Below, in pieces: positions 24,160 to 33,538 of a stretch of DNA of 64,000 bases. The DNA is from Cetobacterium somerae (lineage in GTDB: Bacteria > Fusobacteriota > Fusobacteriia > Fusobacteriales > Fusobacteriaceae), in assembly GCF_022430525.1 (NCBI RefSeq), contig NZ_CP092522.1, positions 1 to 64,000 on the forward strand. Reading direction: 5' to 3'. Below the pieces are notes generated by a model, which worked only from the letters and a program-made list of their open reading frames with translations, did not search any database and had not been told where the DNA came from. How positions within the stretch are numbered: the first letter of the stretch is position 1; the number at the start of each line of letters is the position of its first letter. The translations under genes and the position numbers were made by a program.

Positions 24160-25383
24160 TTATTTAAACATATTTATTGCACCGATAATTACAGGCATTT
24201 GAAATATATCTATTAAAAATGCTCCTGTTAACGTTACTATTAAATAAGGGTTAACTGTATATCCGTGCCTTTCGGATATCTCACCCATATTTAACATTGC
24301 ATTTGTTGTAGCTCCTAGTCCTGAACCACACATTCCTGAAATCATTACCGCTGCATCATAATCTTTTCCCATTGCCTTAAATACAATTTGACTCGTAAAA
24401 AATGCCATAAATAAAACTTGAGCAAATAAAATTAAAAACATCGGTACAGCTAGAGAAGCTAGTTCCCACAATCTTAAAGAAATTAAAGCCATTGATAGAA
24501 ATATATTTAAAGAAGTTATTCCCAAAATATCAATTAAATTCCTATTTAAGCTAATAAAATTATATTTTACATTTAAATTATTAAAAATTATTGCAACAAA
24601 CATTGCTCCAACATAAGATGGAAGGGCTAAATCAAAATATGATTTTAACATAGATGAAAAACTAGTTCCTATCATCATTATTATTGAAAGTACAGCTATA
24701 TGCTTTAATAATTCATCCGCTGTTATATTTTGATATGAAAATTTCTCTTCAAAATTAACATCATCCTTTCCAACTATGTTTACTGCTTTTAAATTATTTT
24801 TTCTTATCAGGTATAATGCTAGTGGTGCTCCTAGTAATCCTCCAGCTAATAAACCAAATGTTGCTGACGAAAGAGCCATTGTACTTGCTCCCATAACACC
24901 TAATTGTTCAACCGTTTTTCCAAAAGCTCCAGCAGATCCGTGGCCCCCACTCATAGAAACAGACCCAGCTAAAACTCCATATAAAGGATGAATATTCGTT
25001 ATTTTGGCTACGCCAACTCCTATAACAGTCTGCATAAATGTCATTATACCACTTAATAACCAAAATATAACTAATAGTTTTCCACCTTTTTTTAATGCTG
25101 CAATTGATGAACCTATTCCAATTGTTGTAAAAAATACTACCATAAAGGGATCTTGCAAAGTTGTATCATATTTTATTGTTCCAATTCCTAATTGCCTTAT
25201 AATTAAATGTATTACTGCAAATAATATTCCTCCTATAACTGGTGCTGGAATTCCAAATTTATTAAAAAATTTAGAGTGATTTTTTATATACAATCCTATA
25301 TATAGCGAAATTAAACCAATCGCCAGTGTCCCAATCATATTAAAGCTAATTAAAAAACCTAAATTATCAATTGAAAAATTCAT
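24160..25383 (-). CDS. gltS: Sodium/glutamate symporter family (GltS)
   Basis: 407-aa inner-membrane protein, about ten to twelve segments. The first re-entrant loop GVLAGSVSMSGGHGSAGAFG near residue 140 and its second-half counterpart GMCGSGLGATTNAMLNM near 355 are the repeated glycine-rich motifs of GltS. The family imports glutamate with Na+; fusobacteria typically ferment amino acids including glutamate, so this fits. AGGAGGGG precedes the ATG. It appears monocistronic. About 140 bases between its stop and the sRNA promoter hold no feature I can name. Confidence 0.92.
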   Translation of the reverse strand: MNFSIDNLGFLISFNMIGTLAIGLISLYIGLYIKNHSKFFNKFGIPAPVIGGILFAVIHLIIRQLGIGTIKYDTTLQDPFMVVFFTTIGIGSSIAALKKGGKLLVIFWLLSGIMTFMQTVIGVGVAKITNIHPLYGVLAGSVSMSGGHGSAGAFGKTVEQLGVMGASTMALSSATFGLLAGGLLGAPLALYLIRKNNLKAVNIVGKDDVNFEEKFSYQNITADELLKHIAVLSIIMMIGTSFSSMLKSYFDLALPSYVGAMFVAIIFNNLNVKYNFISLNRNLIDILGITSLNIFLSMALISLRLWELASLAVPMFLILFAQVLFMAFFTSQIVFKAMGKDYDAAVMISGMCGSGLGATTNAMLNMGEISERHGYTVNPYLIVTLTGAFLIDIFQMPVIIGAINMFK

Positions 25384-25477
25384 AAGCCCCTCCTTGTATT
25401 TTTATAAAATTTTAATTAGTATTTATCTACTTTATTTTTTTTTAAAAGTCAAGGTTATGATTTTCTTAAACTGATAT

Positions 25478-26212
25478 CTAAATATCGGTTTTAAATTTTA
25501 GTAAATAGTTAGTTCTTTCTATTAAAGCTCCTTCTATATCAAATCTCTCAATTTTTTCTTTAAATTCTTTACATATATAAAAATTTTCATCAAAATGCAT
25601 TGGTATCATTAGTTTTGGTTTTACATTCTCAGCAAAATATTCACCTCCTAAATAATAAAACTCCTCTAATCTAGGGTCTACTGGAAAAAATGCTATATCA
25701 ATATTATTATTCTTTCTAATTTGTTCGATAATTTTTTGATAATATTCTTTCATAGATTTTTCCTCATCTGGTGTATCATCTTTCCAATACCACCAATTTA
25801 AATCCCCTGCATGAAATATTTTCAATGTATCTACTTCAACTAAAAAAGAAACTCCTAAATCCGTGGATCCATATGCTTTTATTTTTACTTCATTTATGTC
25901 AAGAACTTCATTCTCAGAAATTTTATGACAACTTTGTAATTCATTATTAAAAATAATATCACTACTTAAAATATATTCAATTATTCTAAATTTATTTTTC
26001 CAAGAAAAAATTTCTTTATTAAAATGATCGTAATGACTATGAGATGAAAAAATTAATACTTTCTTTTTAGTATTTAAAATTTTTTTATCTAACGATATAT
26101 CATCATCTCTATTTTTTAAAGGTTTTTTAAAATAATCAAAAACTATAAGATAATTTTTTGTTTCAACTACAAAGCAACTATGATAAATATAGTATATTTT
26201 CAAATTTTTCAT
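25478..26212 (-). CDS. MBL-fold metal-dependent hydrolase (UlaG-like)
   Basis: 244 aa, cytoplasmic. The metallo-beta-lactamase motif SHSHYDHF is near residue 57, HAGDLNWWYW near 138 supplies further metal ligands and MHFDENF near 207 the last His. This pattern fits the UlaG/YtkL-type branch of metal-dependent hydrolases. GAGGAG precedes the ATG. The substrate cannot be inferred from context, because its neighbours (a glutamate symporter and a VOC protein) are unrelated. Confidence 0.85.
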   Translation of the reverse strand: MKNLKIYYIYHSCFVVETKNYLIVFDYFKKPLKNRDDDISLDKKILNTKKKVLIFSSHSHYDHFNKEIFSWKNKFRIIEYILSSDIIFNNELQSCHKISENEVLDINEVKIKAYGSTDLGVSFLVEVDTLKIFHAGDLNWWYWKDDTPDEEKSMKEYYQKIIEQIRKNNNIDIAFFPVDPRLEEFYYLGGEYFAENVKPKLMIPMHFDENFYICKEFKEKIERFDIEGALIERTNYLLKFKTDI

Positions 26213-26303
26213 AATTAATATCTCCTCTAATTTTTATCTTAATAATTTTTAAAAATCTAATATAATAAAAAAGGAGAAAAAATTTCTTCTCCTTATTATT
26301 TCT

Positions 26304-26675
26304 TTATTTTCTTGGTGGAATAACTTCTAGCCAATATCCATCTGGATCATTGATAAAATAAATTCCCATGGCTGTGTTTTCATAGCAAATACATCCCATT
26401 TCACTATGCTTTTTATATGCTTCTTCATAGTTATCTGTTACGAAAGCTAGATGAAACTCCTCATCTCCTAAATCATAAGCTTCTTCTCTATCTCTTAACC
26501 ATGTAAGCTCGATAGTAAATCCTGTTTCTCCATCTCCCATATAAACTAAAACATAACTACCATCTGCTGCTTCTTTTCTTCTTACTTCCTTTAATCCTAA
26601 AGCTTTTTCATAAAATTCTATACTTTTTTCAAGATTTAAAACATTAATATTAAAATGATTAAAAACAAATTTCAT
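26304..26675 (-). CDS. gloA: Glyoxalase I-like VOC-family protein
   Basis: 123 aa with two beta-alpha-beta-beta-beta modules. Candidate metal ligands are His7 (FNHFNINV), Glu in FTIELTWL near 57, His in EFHLAFV near 77 and Glu in YWLEVIPP near 119, which is the full glyoxalase I set. The enzyme would convert the methylglyoxal-thiol hemithioacetal to lactoyl-thiol. TAGGGAGG precedes the ATG. It has its own promoter upstream. Confidence 0.88.
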   Translation of the reverse strand: MKFVFNHFNINVLNLEKSIEFYEKALGLKEVRRKEAADGSYVLVYMGDGETGFTIELTWLRDREEAYDLGDEEFHLAFVTDNYEEAYKKHSEMGCICYENTAMGIYFINDPDGYWLEVIPPRK

Positions 26676-26704
26676 ATAATCCTCCCTAAAATATAATTAT
26701 CTAA

Positions 26705-26734
26705 ATAATACATTAATTGTACATTATTTGTCAA
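26705..26734 (-). promoter_or_regulatory. Promoter of the VOC gene
   Basis: TTGACA (26734-26729), an 18-bp spacer and TATTAT (26710-26705) on the minus strand. The element ATGTATTATT occurs twice as a direct repeat, overlapping -35 and -10, and could be a regulator site. Confidence 0.7.
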
Positions 26735-26756
26735 TAATACATAACACTTTATAAAA

Positions 26757-26790
26757 TAAAAAGCTTAGATATAAATCTAAGCTTTTTGTA
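26757..26790 (-). terminator. Terminator after the 46-aa ORF
   Basis: AAAAAGCTTAGAT and ATCTAAGCTTTTT arms form a 13-bp stem with T-run on the minus strand, 14 bases beyond the stop codon of the small ORF. The symmetrical A-tract may also serve the plus strand. Confidence 0.85.
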
Positions 26791-26803
26791 TATTATTTTA
26801 ATC

Positions 26804-26944
26804 TTAGCAAGCTTTTTCTTGCTCATCTATTTTTTTATCTATCATATCTTGCTTTAATCCTAATATAACCAAATCAAGTAATTCATCCATTGTATAATTT
26901 TTTAATTTTTCTTTTAAATTTTTTTCTCTTTCTTTGTGATCCAA
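26804..26944 (-). CDS. Small acidic-basic helical protein, 46 aa
   Basis: A TTG start at 26944 lies five bases after GGAGG; an in-frame ATG 12 bases upstream contains that SD and is less likely. The frame stops at TAA 26806-26804, just before a terminator, so it forms a complete small transcription unit. The product is highly charged and helical (central NYTMDELLDLVILGLKQDMI) with a single C-terminal Cys. No family is recognised. The heptad-like pattern suggests a small dimerising or protein-binding peptide. Confidence 0.65.
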   Translation of the reverse strand: MDHKEREKNLKEKLKNYTMDELLDLVILGLKQDMIDKKIDEQEKAC

Positions 26945-27109
26945 TTCTACCTCCATTACATCTAAAAAATTCAAATTTTGTATACAATAATAATATCAAA
27001 TTTTTTACTTTAATAAAAGTATATAAAATAAATGAAAAAATAATTTATACATATAATTTATAAATGGACATTCAGCTGATTCTCTAATATTAAGAAATAG
27101 AAAAAATAT

Positions 27110-27138
27110 TTGACTTTTCAATAAATTAAAGGTAATAT
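27110..27138 (+). promoter_or_regulatory. Promoter of the GNAT acetyltransferase gene
   Basis: TTGACT (27110-27115), a 17-bp spacer and TAATAT (27133-27138), ending 34 bases before the start codon. The preceding stretch 26945-27109 shows nothing else I can support. Confidence 0.8.
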
Positions 27139-27172
27139 GAGTGTCAATATCTTAAAATGGAGGGGATTTATT

Positions 27173-27700
27173 ATGTTTAAAGGTAAAAAAATCAAGCTTA
27201 GAGCTTATAATTCAAATGAAGTTGAAAGAGTTTTAAAATTAATTGAAGAAGATAATCTAAGGGATACTCTATCAATTGGAACTATTTTTCCATTGTCTTA
27301 TGAATTTCAAAAAAGCTTTATGGATAAGAATCTAGCTCCTAACGGAGAACTTTTTAATTTTGCAATTGAATCTCTTGAAACTAATGAATATATTGGAGGA
27401 TGTGGGATAAATAGCCTAGATCGAAAAAATAGTGTGGTTACAATTGGGCTATGGATTGGCAAAGAATATCATGGATGTGGTTTTGGTTCTGATACTTTAA
27501 GAGTTCTTTGTAAATTTTTATTTGAAGAAATGAATATTCATAAAATAAAATTAGATTATTTTGAATTTAATGAAGCTGGTAGAAGATGTTATGAAGCTGT
27601 AGGTTTTAAAGAGGAAGGAAGAAATAGAAAAGAATTGTATAGATATGGTAAGTATTACGATACTATCAATATGGGACTATTTAAAGATGAATTAAAGTAA
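27173..27700 (+). CDS. GNAT-family N-acetyltransferase (RimJ/RimL-like)
   Basis: 175 aa from the ATG at 27173 behind GGAGGGG; an in-frame ATG at 27137 lies inside the promoter. The protein opens with the RimL-type KGKKIKLRAYNSNEVERV. The acetyl-CoA-binding motif A is GLWIGKEYHGCGFGSDTLR near residue 95-113, and AGRRCYEAVGFKEEGRNRKE near 135 closes the fold. The acceptor (ribosomal protein N-terminus, amine or antibiotic) cannot be told. Confidence 0.88.
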   Translation: MFKGKKIKLRAYNSNEVERVLKLIEEDNLRDTLSIGTIFPLSYEFQKSFMDKNLAPNGELFNFAIESLETNEYIGGCGINSLDRKNSVVTIGLWIGKEYHGCGFGSDTLRVLCKFLFEEMNIHKIKLDYFEFNEAGRRCYEAVGFKEEGRNRKELYRYGKYYDTINMGLFKDELK

Positions 27701-27746
27701 ATACTTTTTTCTAAAAATTTGTCCAACTTAAAAAGGAGTGATTTAA

Positions 27747-28151
27747 ATGTTTGAGCAAGAATTTATAGAAAAACATATTAATTACGTTTTTAAAAATTGG
27801 AATGTAAATTATGAAGATTTAGACCAAGATGTTGAAGCTACTTATAATGTCGATTCTTTACCTAAATCTGTAGAAGATATCATTTATGACTATTATACTG
27901 AAGATATAAGAAAAATTTTAGAAAATATTTCAAAAGATGATAACTTATTTTTTCTTTATAATGATAGTGTTATAGAAAAATTAAACAAAGTAGACTCTTC
28001 TCTTTTAAATGACAGAGAAAAATCAGTTTTGACTTTTTTAAAAACAAATTATAGTCCTTTACAAAATAAATGTTGTTGGGATTTAATTTTAGATAACTTT
28101 TATAAAGTTTTAGAATCTCTTCGTGAGAAATATATAAACAAAAATCTCTGA
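27747..28151 (+). CDS. Hypothetical protein, 134 aa
   Basis: A soluble, acidic, largely helical protein (beginning MFEQEFIEKHINYVFKNWNV) with adjacent cysteines in QNKCCWDLI near residue 112. AAAGGAGTG precedes the ATG. It is 46 bases downstream of the acetyltransferase and probably co-transcribed. No signal peptide or membrane segment is present, and I do not recognise the family. Confidence 0.72.
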   Translation: MFEQEFIEKHINYVFKNWNVNYEDLDQDVEATYNVDSLPKSVEDIIYDYYTEDIRKILENISKDDNLFFLYNDSVIEKLNKVDSSLLNDREKSVLTFLKTNYSPLQNKCCWDLILDNFYKVLESLREKYINKNL

Positions 28152-28239
28152 TTTTTTTATAAAATAATTTTTTCTCTAATTTTTACCATTTTTTTACTTT
28201 TATATTAGATAATATCAATATATAAAAGGAGATGGTTCT

Positions 28240-29163
28240 ATGAAAAAATTGGGATATATTATTGGAAAATTATTTTTAGATAAAAAAAGAAACCTTCAAG
28301 TAATAGGAAAAAAAGTTTTAATTAACGATTGTCAAAAAATAGGAAATTACTTATTTAAAACACCCTTAATAAAAGGATTAGCTTTAAATGGATATGAAGT
28401 ATCTATTTTAGCTAGTAAGGTTACAAAAGAATTGGCCTTAGCAAATCCCTATATAAAAGAGATTATTATAGATAATACTTATCAAAAAAAATCTTTTGAT
28501 ATTTTTAAAAATATTAAAACTGGAATAAAATATCGAAATAAATTTGATTATTATATTGAACTAGTTGGAAGTATCTATTTAAGAGAACTAATTCTTATGA
28601 AATTGCTAAATGCAAAAAAAATTATTGGAATTGAAAGAAAATATGGTAAACATTTTGATATTATTGATAAAATAACTAAAAAACAAAATCACATGAGAGA
28701 GAATGGAATTGAAATATTAAAAGCATTTGGAATAAAAGACCCTGGAGGGACTTATGATATTCATTTTGATAAAAAAAATAAATATGATAAACTTTTAAAG
28801 AAAAAACCTTTAATTTTATATAACGGAACTGCTTCAACTATTTCAAGAAGTATTCCTATGGAAAAAGAAAATTCTATACTCAATAATCTTGCTAATATAA
28901 AATGGGCTGAAGTAAAAAAAATAGAAAAAGAAAATTCTATTTTAGATTTATGCAGTTTAATTAAAAAAGCTGATTTAGTAATCTCTGTGGATACAGGAAT
29001 TACTCATATCGCTTCTGCCTTCAATATACCTACTATAGTTCACAAAAGCAATGAAAATGTCTATCCTAAAAGTAGTATAAGTATTGAAAATTCATTATAT
29101 GATGACAATTTATATAAAATGGCTGAGGATATTTTAGAATATATTTATACTATGTCTGCATAA
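28240..29163 (+). CDS. Glycosyltransferase family 9 (lipopolysaccharide heptosyltransferase-like)
   Basis: 307 aa, cytoplasmic face of the inner membrane. GT9 features: N-terminal VLINDCQKIGNYLFKTPLIK near residue 29-48, and the nucleotide-sugar region LVISVDTGITHIASAF near 245-260 followed by a proline-threonine pair (NIPTIV). The enzyme would add heptose or another sugar to LPS core. At 307 aa it is slightly short (usually 330-370), mainly between the two Rossmann domains. No other LPS gene is nearby. AAAGGAG precedes the ATG. Confidence 0.85.
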   Translation: MKKLGYIIGKLFLDKKRNLQVIGKKVLINDCQKIGNYLFKTPLIKGLALNGYEVSILASKVTKELALANPYIKEIIIDNTYQKKSFDIFKNIKTGIKYRNKFDYYIELVGSIYLRELILMKLLNAKKIIGIERKYGKHFDIIDKITKKQNHMRENGIEILKAFGIKDPGGTYDIHFDKKNKYDKLLKKKPLILYNGTASTISRSIPMEKENSILNNLANIKWAEVKKIEKENSILDLCSLIKKADLVISVDTGITHIASAFNIPTIVHKSNENVYPKSSISIENSLYDDNLYKMAEDILEYIYTMSA

Positions 29164-29197
29164 AAGTTGGTATTGTAATAATATCAACTTTTTTTAT
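29162..29197. terminator. Terminator between the GT9 and YoaK-like genes
   Basis: AAAGTTGATATT-type arms (imperfect stem AAAGTTG/CAACTTT) with T-run; lies between convergent genes. Confidence 0.75.
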
Positions 29198-29829
29198 TTT
29201 CTTGAACTCATATATAAACCACAACTTATATAAAGTATCCCATACAATAATAGTGTATAGGATTTAAAGAAAACTAATAAAATTAAAGCAACTATTCCCC
29301 CTAAAATATACTGTCCTATTTCTAAAGCTGATAGGGATATATTCTCAATTTTATCCTTTTCCCCCTTTAGAACTTTTCCTATATAACTCCCTAAATCAGT
29401 TAAATTTCCAGTCATATGAGTACTTCTTATTAAACTACCTTTAAATCTTATTGACATTCCATTTTGAAATCCCATAGTTAACGTTAAAAAAAATAAAAAT
29501 AACTTATTAGTTTTATCTAGAAAGTAGCTTATTAGTACTATACTACCAAAAATTATAATTACTTTTCCATACCGCTTAATATTTATCTCTTGAAAATTAG
29601 TACTTATGACAGAAGAAAAAATTGAACCACCCATAAAACAAAATATCATTATAATAAGTTCACTCAATTTTTTATAAAATCTAATATCATAAATATATTT
29701 TGCAACTAAAGTAAATGTTCCTGAATAATGTGATATTGGATAACTAAAATAAGTTAACGTTAGAATATTTATAAATCCACTAAAAAAACAAATCGATGCT
29801 ACTATTATATAATAATCTTTATCTTTCAT
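29194..29829 (-). CDS. YoaK/DUF1275-family membrane protein
   Basis: 211-aa integral membrane protein with about six hydrophobic segments. The DUF1275 hallmarks are ASICFFSGFINILTL near the N-terminus and the middle motif GFQNGMSIRFKGSLIRSTHMTGNLTDLG near residues 120-150. The function of the family is not established. GGAGATG precedes the start. It is convergent with the GT9 gene and divergent from the CcdA-TlpA gene. Confidence 0.85.
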   Translation of the reverse strand: MKDKDYYIIVASICFFSGFINILTLTYFSYPISHYSGTFTLVAKYIYDIRFYKKLSELIIMIFCFMGGSIFSSVISTNFQEINIKRYGKVIIIFGSIVLISYFLDKTNKLFLFFLTLTMGFQNGMSIRFKGSLIRSTHMTGNLTDLGSYIGKVLKGEKDKIENISLSALEIGQYILGGIVALILLVFFKSYTLLLYGILYISCGLYMSSRK

Positions 29830-29952
29830 ATACCCATCTCCTTATATCTCTTATACTTTACTAAAAAAAGAAGTTTTTCTTTTTTATTGTCTTGCTTTTC
29901 TGTAAAAAATACTGTATTCTTTTGATATTAATTAAATATAAAGGAGTTTACT

Positions 29953-31143
29953 ATGGAAGTTGGATTACTTTTTTATTCTTTAACTTTTTTAGGAGGATTT
30001 CTCTCTTTTTTCTCTCCATGTGTAATACCTATAATTCCCATTTATTTTAGTTTTTTAGCTGGGAATGGAAAAAAAAGTGACTGCTATGGAAATATTATTT
30101 ATAATCAAAAGAAAGTTTTTTTTAACACTCTATTTTTTATATTTGGTATTTCCACTTCATTCTTTATTTTAGGCGTTTCTTTTACTACAATTGGTGATTT
30201 TGCATTTAGTCAAAAAGATATAATCTCTAAAATAGGTGGAGTTATTATTATTATTCTAGGTTTATTTCAACTTGGAATAATTAAATTAAATCCTCTACAC
30301 AAAGAAAAAAGAATTGCTTATAGCGATAAAAAAATAACGCCTTTTGTAGCGTTTATAACTGGTTTCACATTTAGTTTTGCTTGGACTCCCTGTGTTGGAC
30401 CAATTCTTTCTTCAGTTTTAATTTTAGCAGCTACTTTAAAGGATAATAGTATTGGAAATTTATTAATATTTATTTATTCATTAGGTTTTGTTATACCTTT
30501 TTTATTGATAGGACTATTTACAACAACCTTATTAAACTTTTTTAAATCTAAGCAAAATTTTTTAAAGTACACAGTTAAAATTGCTGGAGGATTTTTAGTA
30601 ATTATAGGTACACTTACATTTTTAGGATATACGAATCAACTATCTAATTATTTTATTCCATCAACACTCAATGGTTCAATGACTAATAATACAGAAACCA
30701 TTTTAAATAAAGATAGTTATCGTTTATTAGACCAATATGGCAATGAACATATTTTATCCAACTATAAAGGTAAAGTTGTTTTTCTAAATTTTTGGGCTAC
30801 TTGGTGTCCACCTTGTAAAGAAGAAATGCCAATCATTGAAGAACTTTATAAAGAATTTGGAGAAAATAAAAATGATGTTATTATACTAGGAATAACAAAT
30901 CCTGTTACAGAAGAAAATCCAAACGGACAAGATAAAAATATTGATGAGATTAAATATTTTTTACAAGAAAATAACTATTCTTTTCCTACAGTTTTTGATA
31001 AAACGGGTATATATTTTGATAACTTTAAAATTCGAGCTTTTCCAACTACATATATCATTGGAAAAGATGGTGAAATAAAAACTGCCATTCCAGGAGCTAT
31101 GACAAAGCAACAAATGTTAAAGCTTATTAAAGATAATATTTAA
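29953..31143 (+). CDS. CcdA-TlpA fusion: membrane electron carrier with thioredoxin domain
   Basis: 396 aa. Residues 1-225 are a six-segment CcdA/DsbD-type membrane domain with paired cysteine motifs FSPCVIPIIP near residue 23 and FAWTPCVGPIL near 143. Residues about 250-396 are a TlpA-like thioredoxin domain with the active site ATWCPPCKEE near 280. Electrons from cytoplasmic thioredoxin would pass across the membrane to the attached domain and then to envelope substrates such as cytochrome c, methionine sulfoxide reductase or disulfides. AAAGGAG precedes the ATG. The fusion places donor and acceptor in one chain. Confidence 0.92.
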   Translation: MEVGLLFYSLTFLGGFLSFFSPCVIPIIPIYFSFLAGNGKKSDCYGNIIYNQKKVFFNTLFFIFGISTSFFILGVSFTTIGDFAFSQKDIISKIGGVIIIILGLFQLGIIKLNPLHKEKRIAYSDKKITPFVAFITGFTFSFAWTPCVGPILSSVLILAATLKDNSIGNLLIFIYSLGFVIPFLLIGLFTTTLLNFFKSKQNFLKYTVKIAGGFLVIIGTLTFLGYTNQLSNYFIPSTLNGSMTNNTETILNKDSYRLLDQYGNEHILSNYKGKVVFLNFWATWCPPCKEEMPIIEELYKEFGENKNDVIILGITNPVTEENPNGQDKNIDEIKYFLQENNYSFPTVFDKTGIYFDNFKIRAFPTTYIIGKDGEIKTAIPGAMTKQQMLKLIKDNI

Positions 31144-31152
31144 CTTTAAAAT

Positions 31153-31187
31153 AAACGAGGAAATAATTTAAATTATTTCCTCGTTTT
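31153..31187 (+). terminator. Terminator of the CcdA-TlpA gene
   Basis: AAACGAGGAAATAATTT and AAATTATTTCCTCGTTT are perfectly complementary, followed by TTTAATTTTT. Confidence 0.88.
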
Positions 31188-31256
31188 AATTTTTATAAGA
31201 AAATCTTTTGTTTTTTTTATTAAACTCTTCTATCCTCATATTTTCCCCTTAAACTT

Positions 31257-31484
31257 CTATTTTACTTCTTCCAATTTATAAATAGCATCTTTTCTTGATT
31301 TTAGTTCATTGCATTTGTTACACCAATAGCTTATTGATCCACATGCAGCTAATTTTTCAAGTTCAATTCCATCTTTTGGACAATAAGCTTTTTTTACATA
31401 TTTTTTATTACAATTTTTACAAATATACTCATTACCAATTTTTTCTAATTCTTTTCCACAATTCTTACATTGATTAGTATTCAT
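31257..31484 (-). CDS. Zinc-ribbon protein, 75 aa
   Basis: Two tandem zinc ribbons: CKNCGKELEK...CKNCNKKYV at residues about 6-28 and CPKDG...CNKCN at about 35-60, each a CxxC pair set. No enzymatic domain. AAGGAGG precedes the ATG. It lies 18 bases upstream of the YaiI-family gene on the same strand, probably an operon. Such proteins may bind nucleic acid or another protein; no specific role can be claimed. Confidence 0.8.
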   Translation of the reverse strand: MNTNQCKNCGKELEKIGNEYICKNCNKKYVKKAYCPKDGIELEKLAACGSISYWCNKCNELKSRKDAIYKLEEVK

Positions 31485-31502
31485 TCTTCCTCCTTAATCA
31501 AA

Positions 31503-31943
31503 CTATTTATTTATATCTTCTAAAAGTTTTATTAAATTTTTTTCAAAATCTTTATTTTGATTCATAGTTCTTTTCTTTGGACCTTTTGTTCTTTTTCCTG
31601 CATTTCTCATTTTCTGAGACATATGTCTACTAAAAAGTAAACTTTCTATATTAAATTTACTGTAAATCAATCCATCTTGGTTTATTGCATAAGCTTCTTT
31701 AGACAAAATAATTGAAGCTAATCCATAATCTTGAGTAACTATTATATCTTTCTTATCAGTCTTAGATATAATAGCAAAATCTACTGCATCTGCACCTTGA
31801 GAAACAACTTTTGTCTCAACTTCATCCCTCATTATTTTATGAGCATTATCACATATTATTAAGCATTGTATCTTTTTCTCTTTAGCTATTTTAACAGCTA
31901 TATCTGTTACAGGACATGCATCTGCATCTATTATTATTTTCAT
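31503..31943 (-). CDS. YaiI/YqxD family (DUF188) PIN-like protein
   Basis: 146 aa. The N-terminal IIIDADACPVTDIAVKIAKE and internal VSQGADAVDFAIISKTDKKDIIVTQDYGLA, ending with KRTKGPKKR in the basic C-terminal region, match the UPF0178 family. Conserved aspartates suggest a PIN-like metal-dependent nuclease fold, but activity is unproven. It starts at the ATG at 31943 with a modest AGGA upstream. Confidence 0.9.
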   Translation of the reverse strand: MKIIIDADACPVTDIAVKIAKEKKIQCLIICDNAHKIMRDEVETKVVSQGADAVDFAIISKTDKKDIIVTQDYGLASIILSKEAYAINQDGLIYSKFNIESLLFSRHMSQKMRNAGKRTKGPKKRTMNQNKDFEKNLIKLLEDINK

Positions 31944-32074
31944 TAATTTTACATCCTTTTAAATTTATTCTATAGTTATATCTTAACAAAATTTATTTAT
32001 AAAAATCAAGAAGCATATATCATTTTTATAAATTATGTGATAGACTGGAAAAATACCATTTTTTAGGAGGCATT

Positions 32075-33538
32075 ATGATTTTTGATAATACCAATTATGA
32101 TTTAACTTTTGTACATCTTAACGATATTCATGGAAGGGTTAATGGTGAAAATAACAGCATTAGTTTTCCTAAACTATTTACTTTTTTAGAATCTTTACGT
32201 AATAATAAAAAAAATGGTAAAGTTTTCTTAATTGATTCTGGAGATACACTTCATGGTACTCCTTTCGCAAATTTTTCTAAAGGTGAATCTATTATTACTC
32301 TTTTTAATGCTCTTAAATTTGACTATGTAACTATAGGTAATCATGATTTCAACTATGGATTTAATCACTTAAAATCACTTATAAATTTACAGACCTATAA
32401 AACATTAGCTTTAAATTTAATTGATAAAAATAATAATACTAATATTCTTCCATATGATATTGTCACTTTTAATAAATTTAATATATGTTTTTTTGGACTT
32501 CTGACCCCTGAAACTTATTATAAAACAAATTCAAAAAATATAATAAATTTAGAATTTATAAATCCTGAAGAGTCTGTCAAAAATCTTTTAAATAATTTAG
32601 AAAATAAAAATATTGATTTATTTGTAGGAATAACTCATCTTGGATGTGATAAAAGCACCAAAACTATTAATCAAAGTTTTAATTTAGCGAATGCCTTCCC
32701 TAAAATCGATATAATTTTTGATGGGCATAGCCATACTGAAATAAAAGAAAAATGTATAGTTAATAATACATTAATAAGTCAAACTGGAAGTTACAATAAG
32801 AATATTGCTATTATTCAATTAAAATTAAATGATAAAAAAAGTAAGTGGAAATATAAATTAATGAATTCAAATGACTTAGATAATTATGAAAATAATCTTT
32901 ATATTGAAAATATAATTACAAATATACAAAACACACAAAACTCTATCAGTAAAACAACTATAGCTTATTCAAAATTTACATTAATTGGTGATCGTGAATC
33001 TGTTAGATGTAAAGAAACAAATTTAACACAACTTATAACTGATGCTATTCTCTGGAAAACAAATTCTGATGCTGTGCTTATTAATGGAGGTAGTATTAGA
33101 GAATCGATTTCTCAAGGATATATAACAATTGAAGATATTTTTAAATCAATTCCTTTTAATAATCATATTGTTACAAAAAAAATAAAAGGAAGTAATTTAA
33201 AAGAAGCTCTTGAGAATGGTTTAAAAGCCTTTCCTGAACCTTTAGGTGCAATGGCTCAAGTTTCTGGCATGCGAGTCGTTTTTAACCCAAATAATCCACC
33301 ATATAAAAGAGTTAGTGAGATTTATATAAAAAATAATCCTATCATTTTAGATAATTACTATAATATTGCTGTAACAGATTTTATGTCATCAGGCGGGGAA
33401 GAATATACCTCTTTAATTCAAGGAGAAAATATTAATTACTACTCTAGCGTTGAAGATATTGTTATTGATTATTTAAAAAATATTAAAATTGAAATAAGTC
33501 CTCAAATTGATTCTAGATTAATTCATAAAATTTATTAA
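32075..33538 (+). CDS. 5'-nucleotidase/2',3'-cyclic phosphodiesterase-type metallophosphoesterase, no signal peptide
   Basis: 487 aa. The calcineurin-type metal motifs are complete: VHLNDIHGR near residue 13, DSGDTLHGTPF near 55, TIGNHDFNYG near 88, GITHLGCD near 185 and FDGHSHTEI near 217. The C-terminal 5'-nucleotidase domain (about 310-487) contains INGGSIRESI and FMSSGGEEYTSL. UshA-like relatives are exported, but this one starts directly with the catalytic domain and has no signal peptide, so it should be cytoplasmic. TTAGGAGG precedes the ATG. It ends 3 bases before the first copy of the rep-flanking palindrome, which also acts as its terminator. Confidence 0.9.
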   Translation: MIFDNTNYDLTFVHLNDIHGRVNGENNSISFPKLFTFLESLRNNKKNGKVFLIDSGDTLHGTPFANFSKGESIITLFNALKFDYVTIGNHDFNYGFNHLKSLINLQTYKTLALNLIDKNNNTNILPYDIVTFNKFNICFFGLLTPETYYKTNSKNIINLEFINPEESVKNLLNNLENKNIDLFVGITHLGCDKSTKTINQSFNLANAFPKIDIIFDGHSHTEIKEKCIVNNTLISQTGSYNKNIAIIQLKLNDKKSKWKYKLMNSNDLDNYENNLYIENIITNIQNTQNSISKTTIAYSKFTLIGDRESVRCKETNLTQLITDAILWKTNSDAVLINGGSIRESISQGYITIEDIFKSIPFNNHIVTKKIKGSNLKEALENGLKAFPEPLGAMAQVSGMRVVFNPNNPPYKRVSEIYIKNNPIILDNYYNIAVTDFMSSGGEEYTSLIQGENINYYSSVEDIVIDYLKNIKIEISPQIDSRLIHKIY

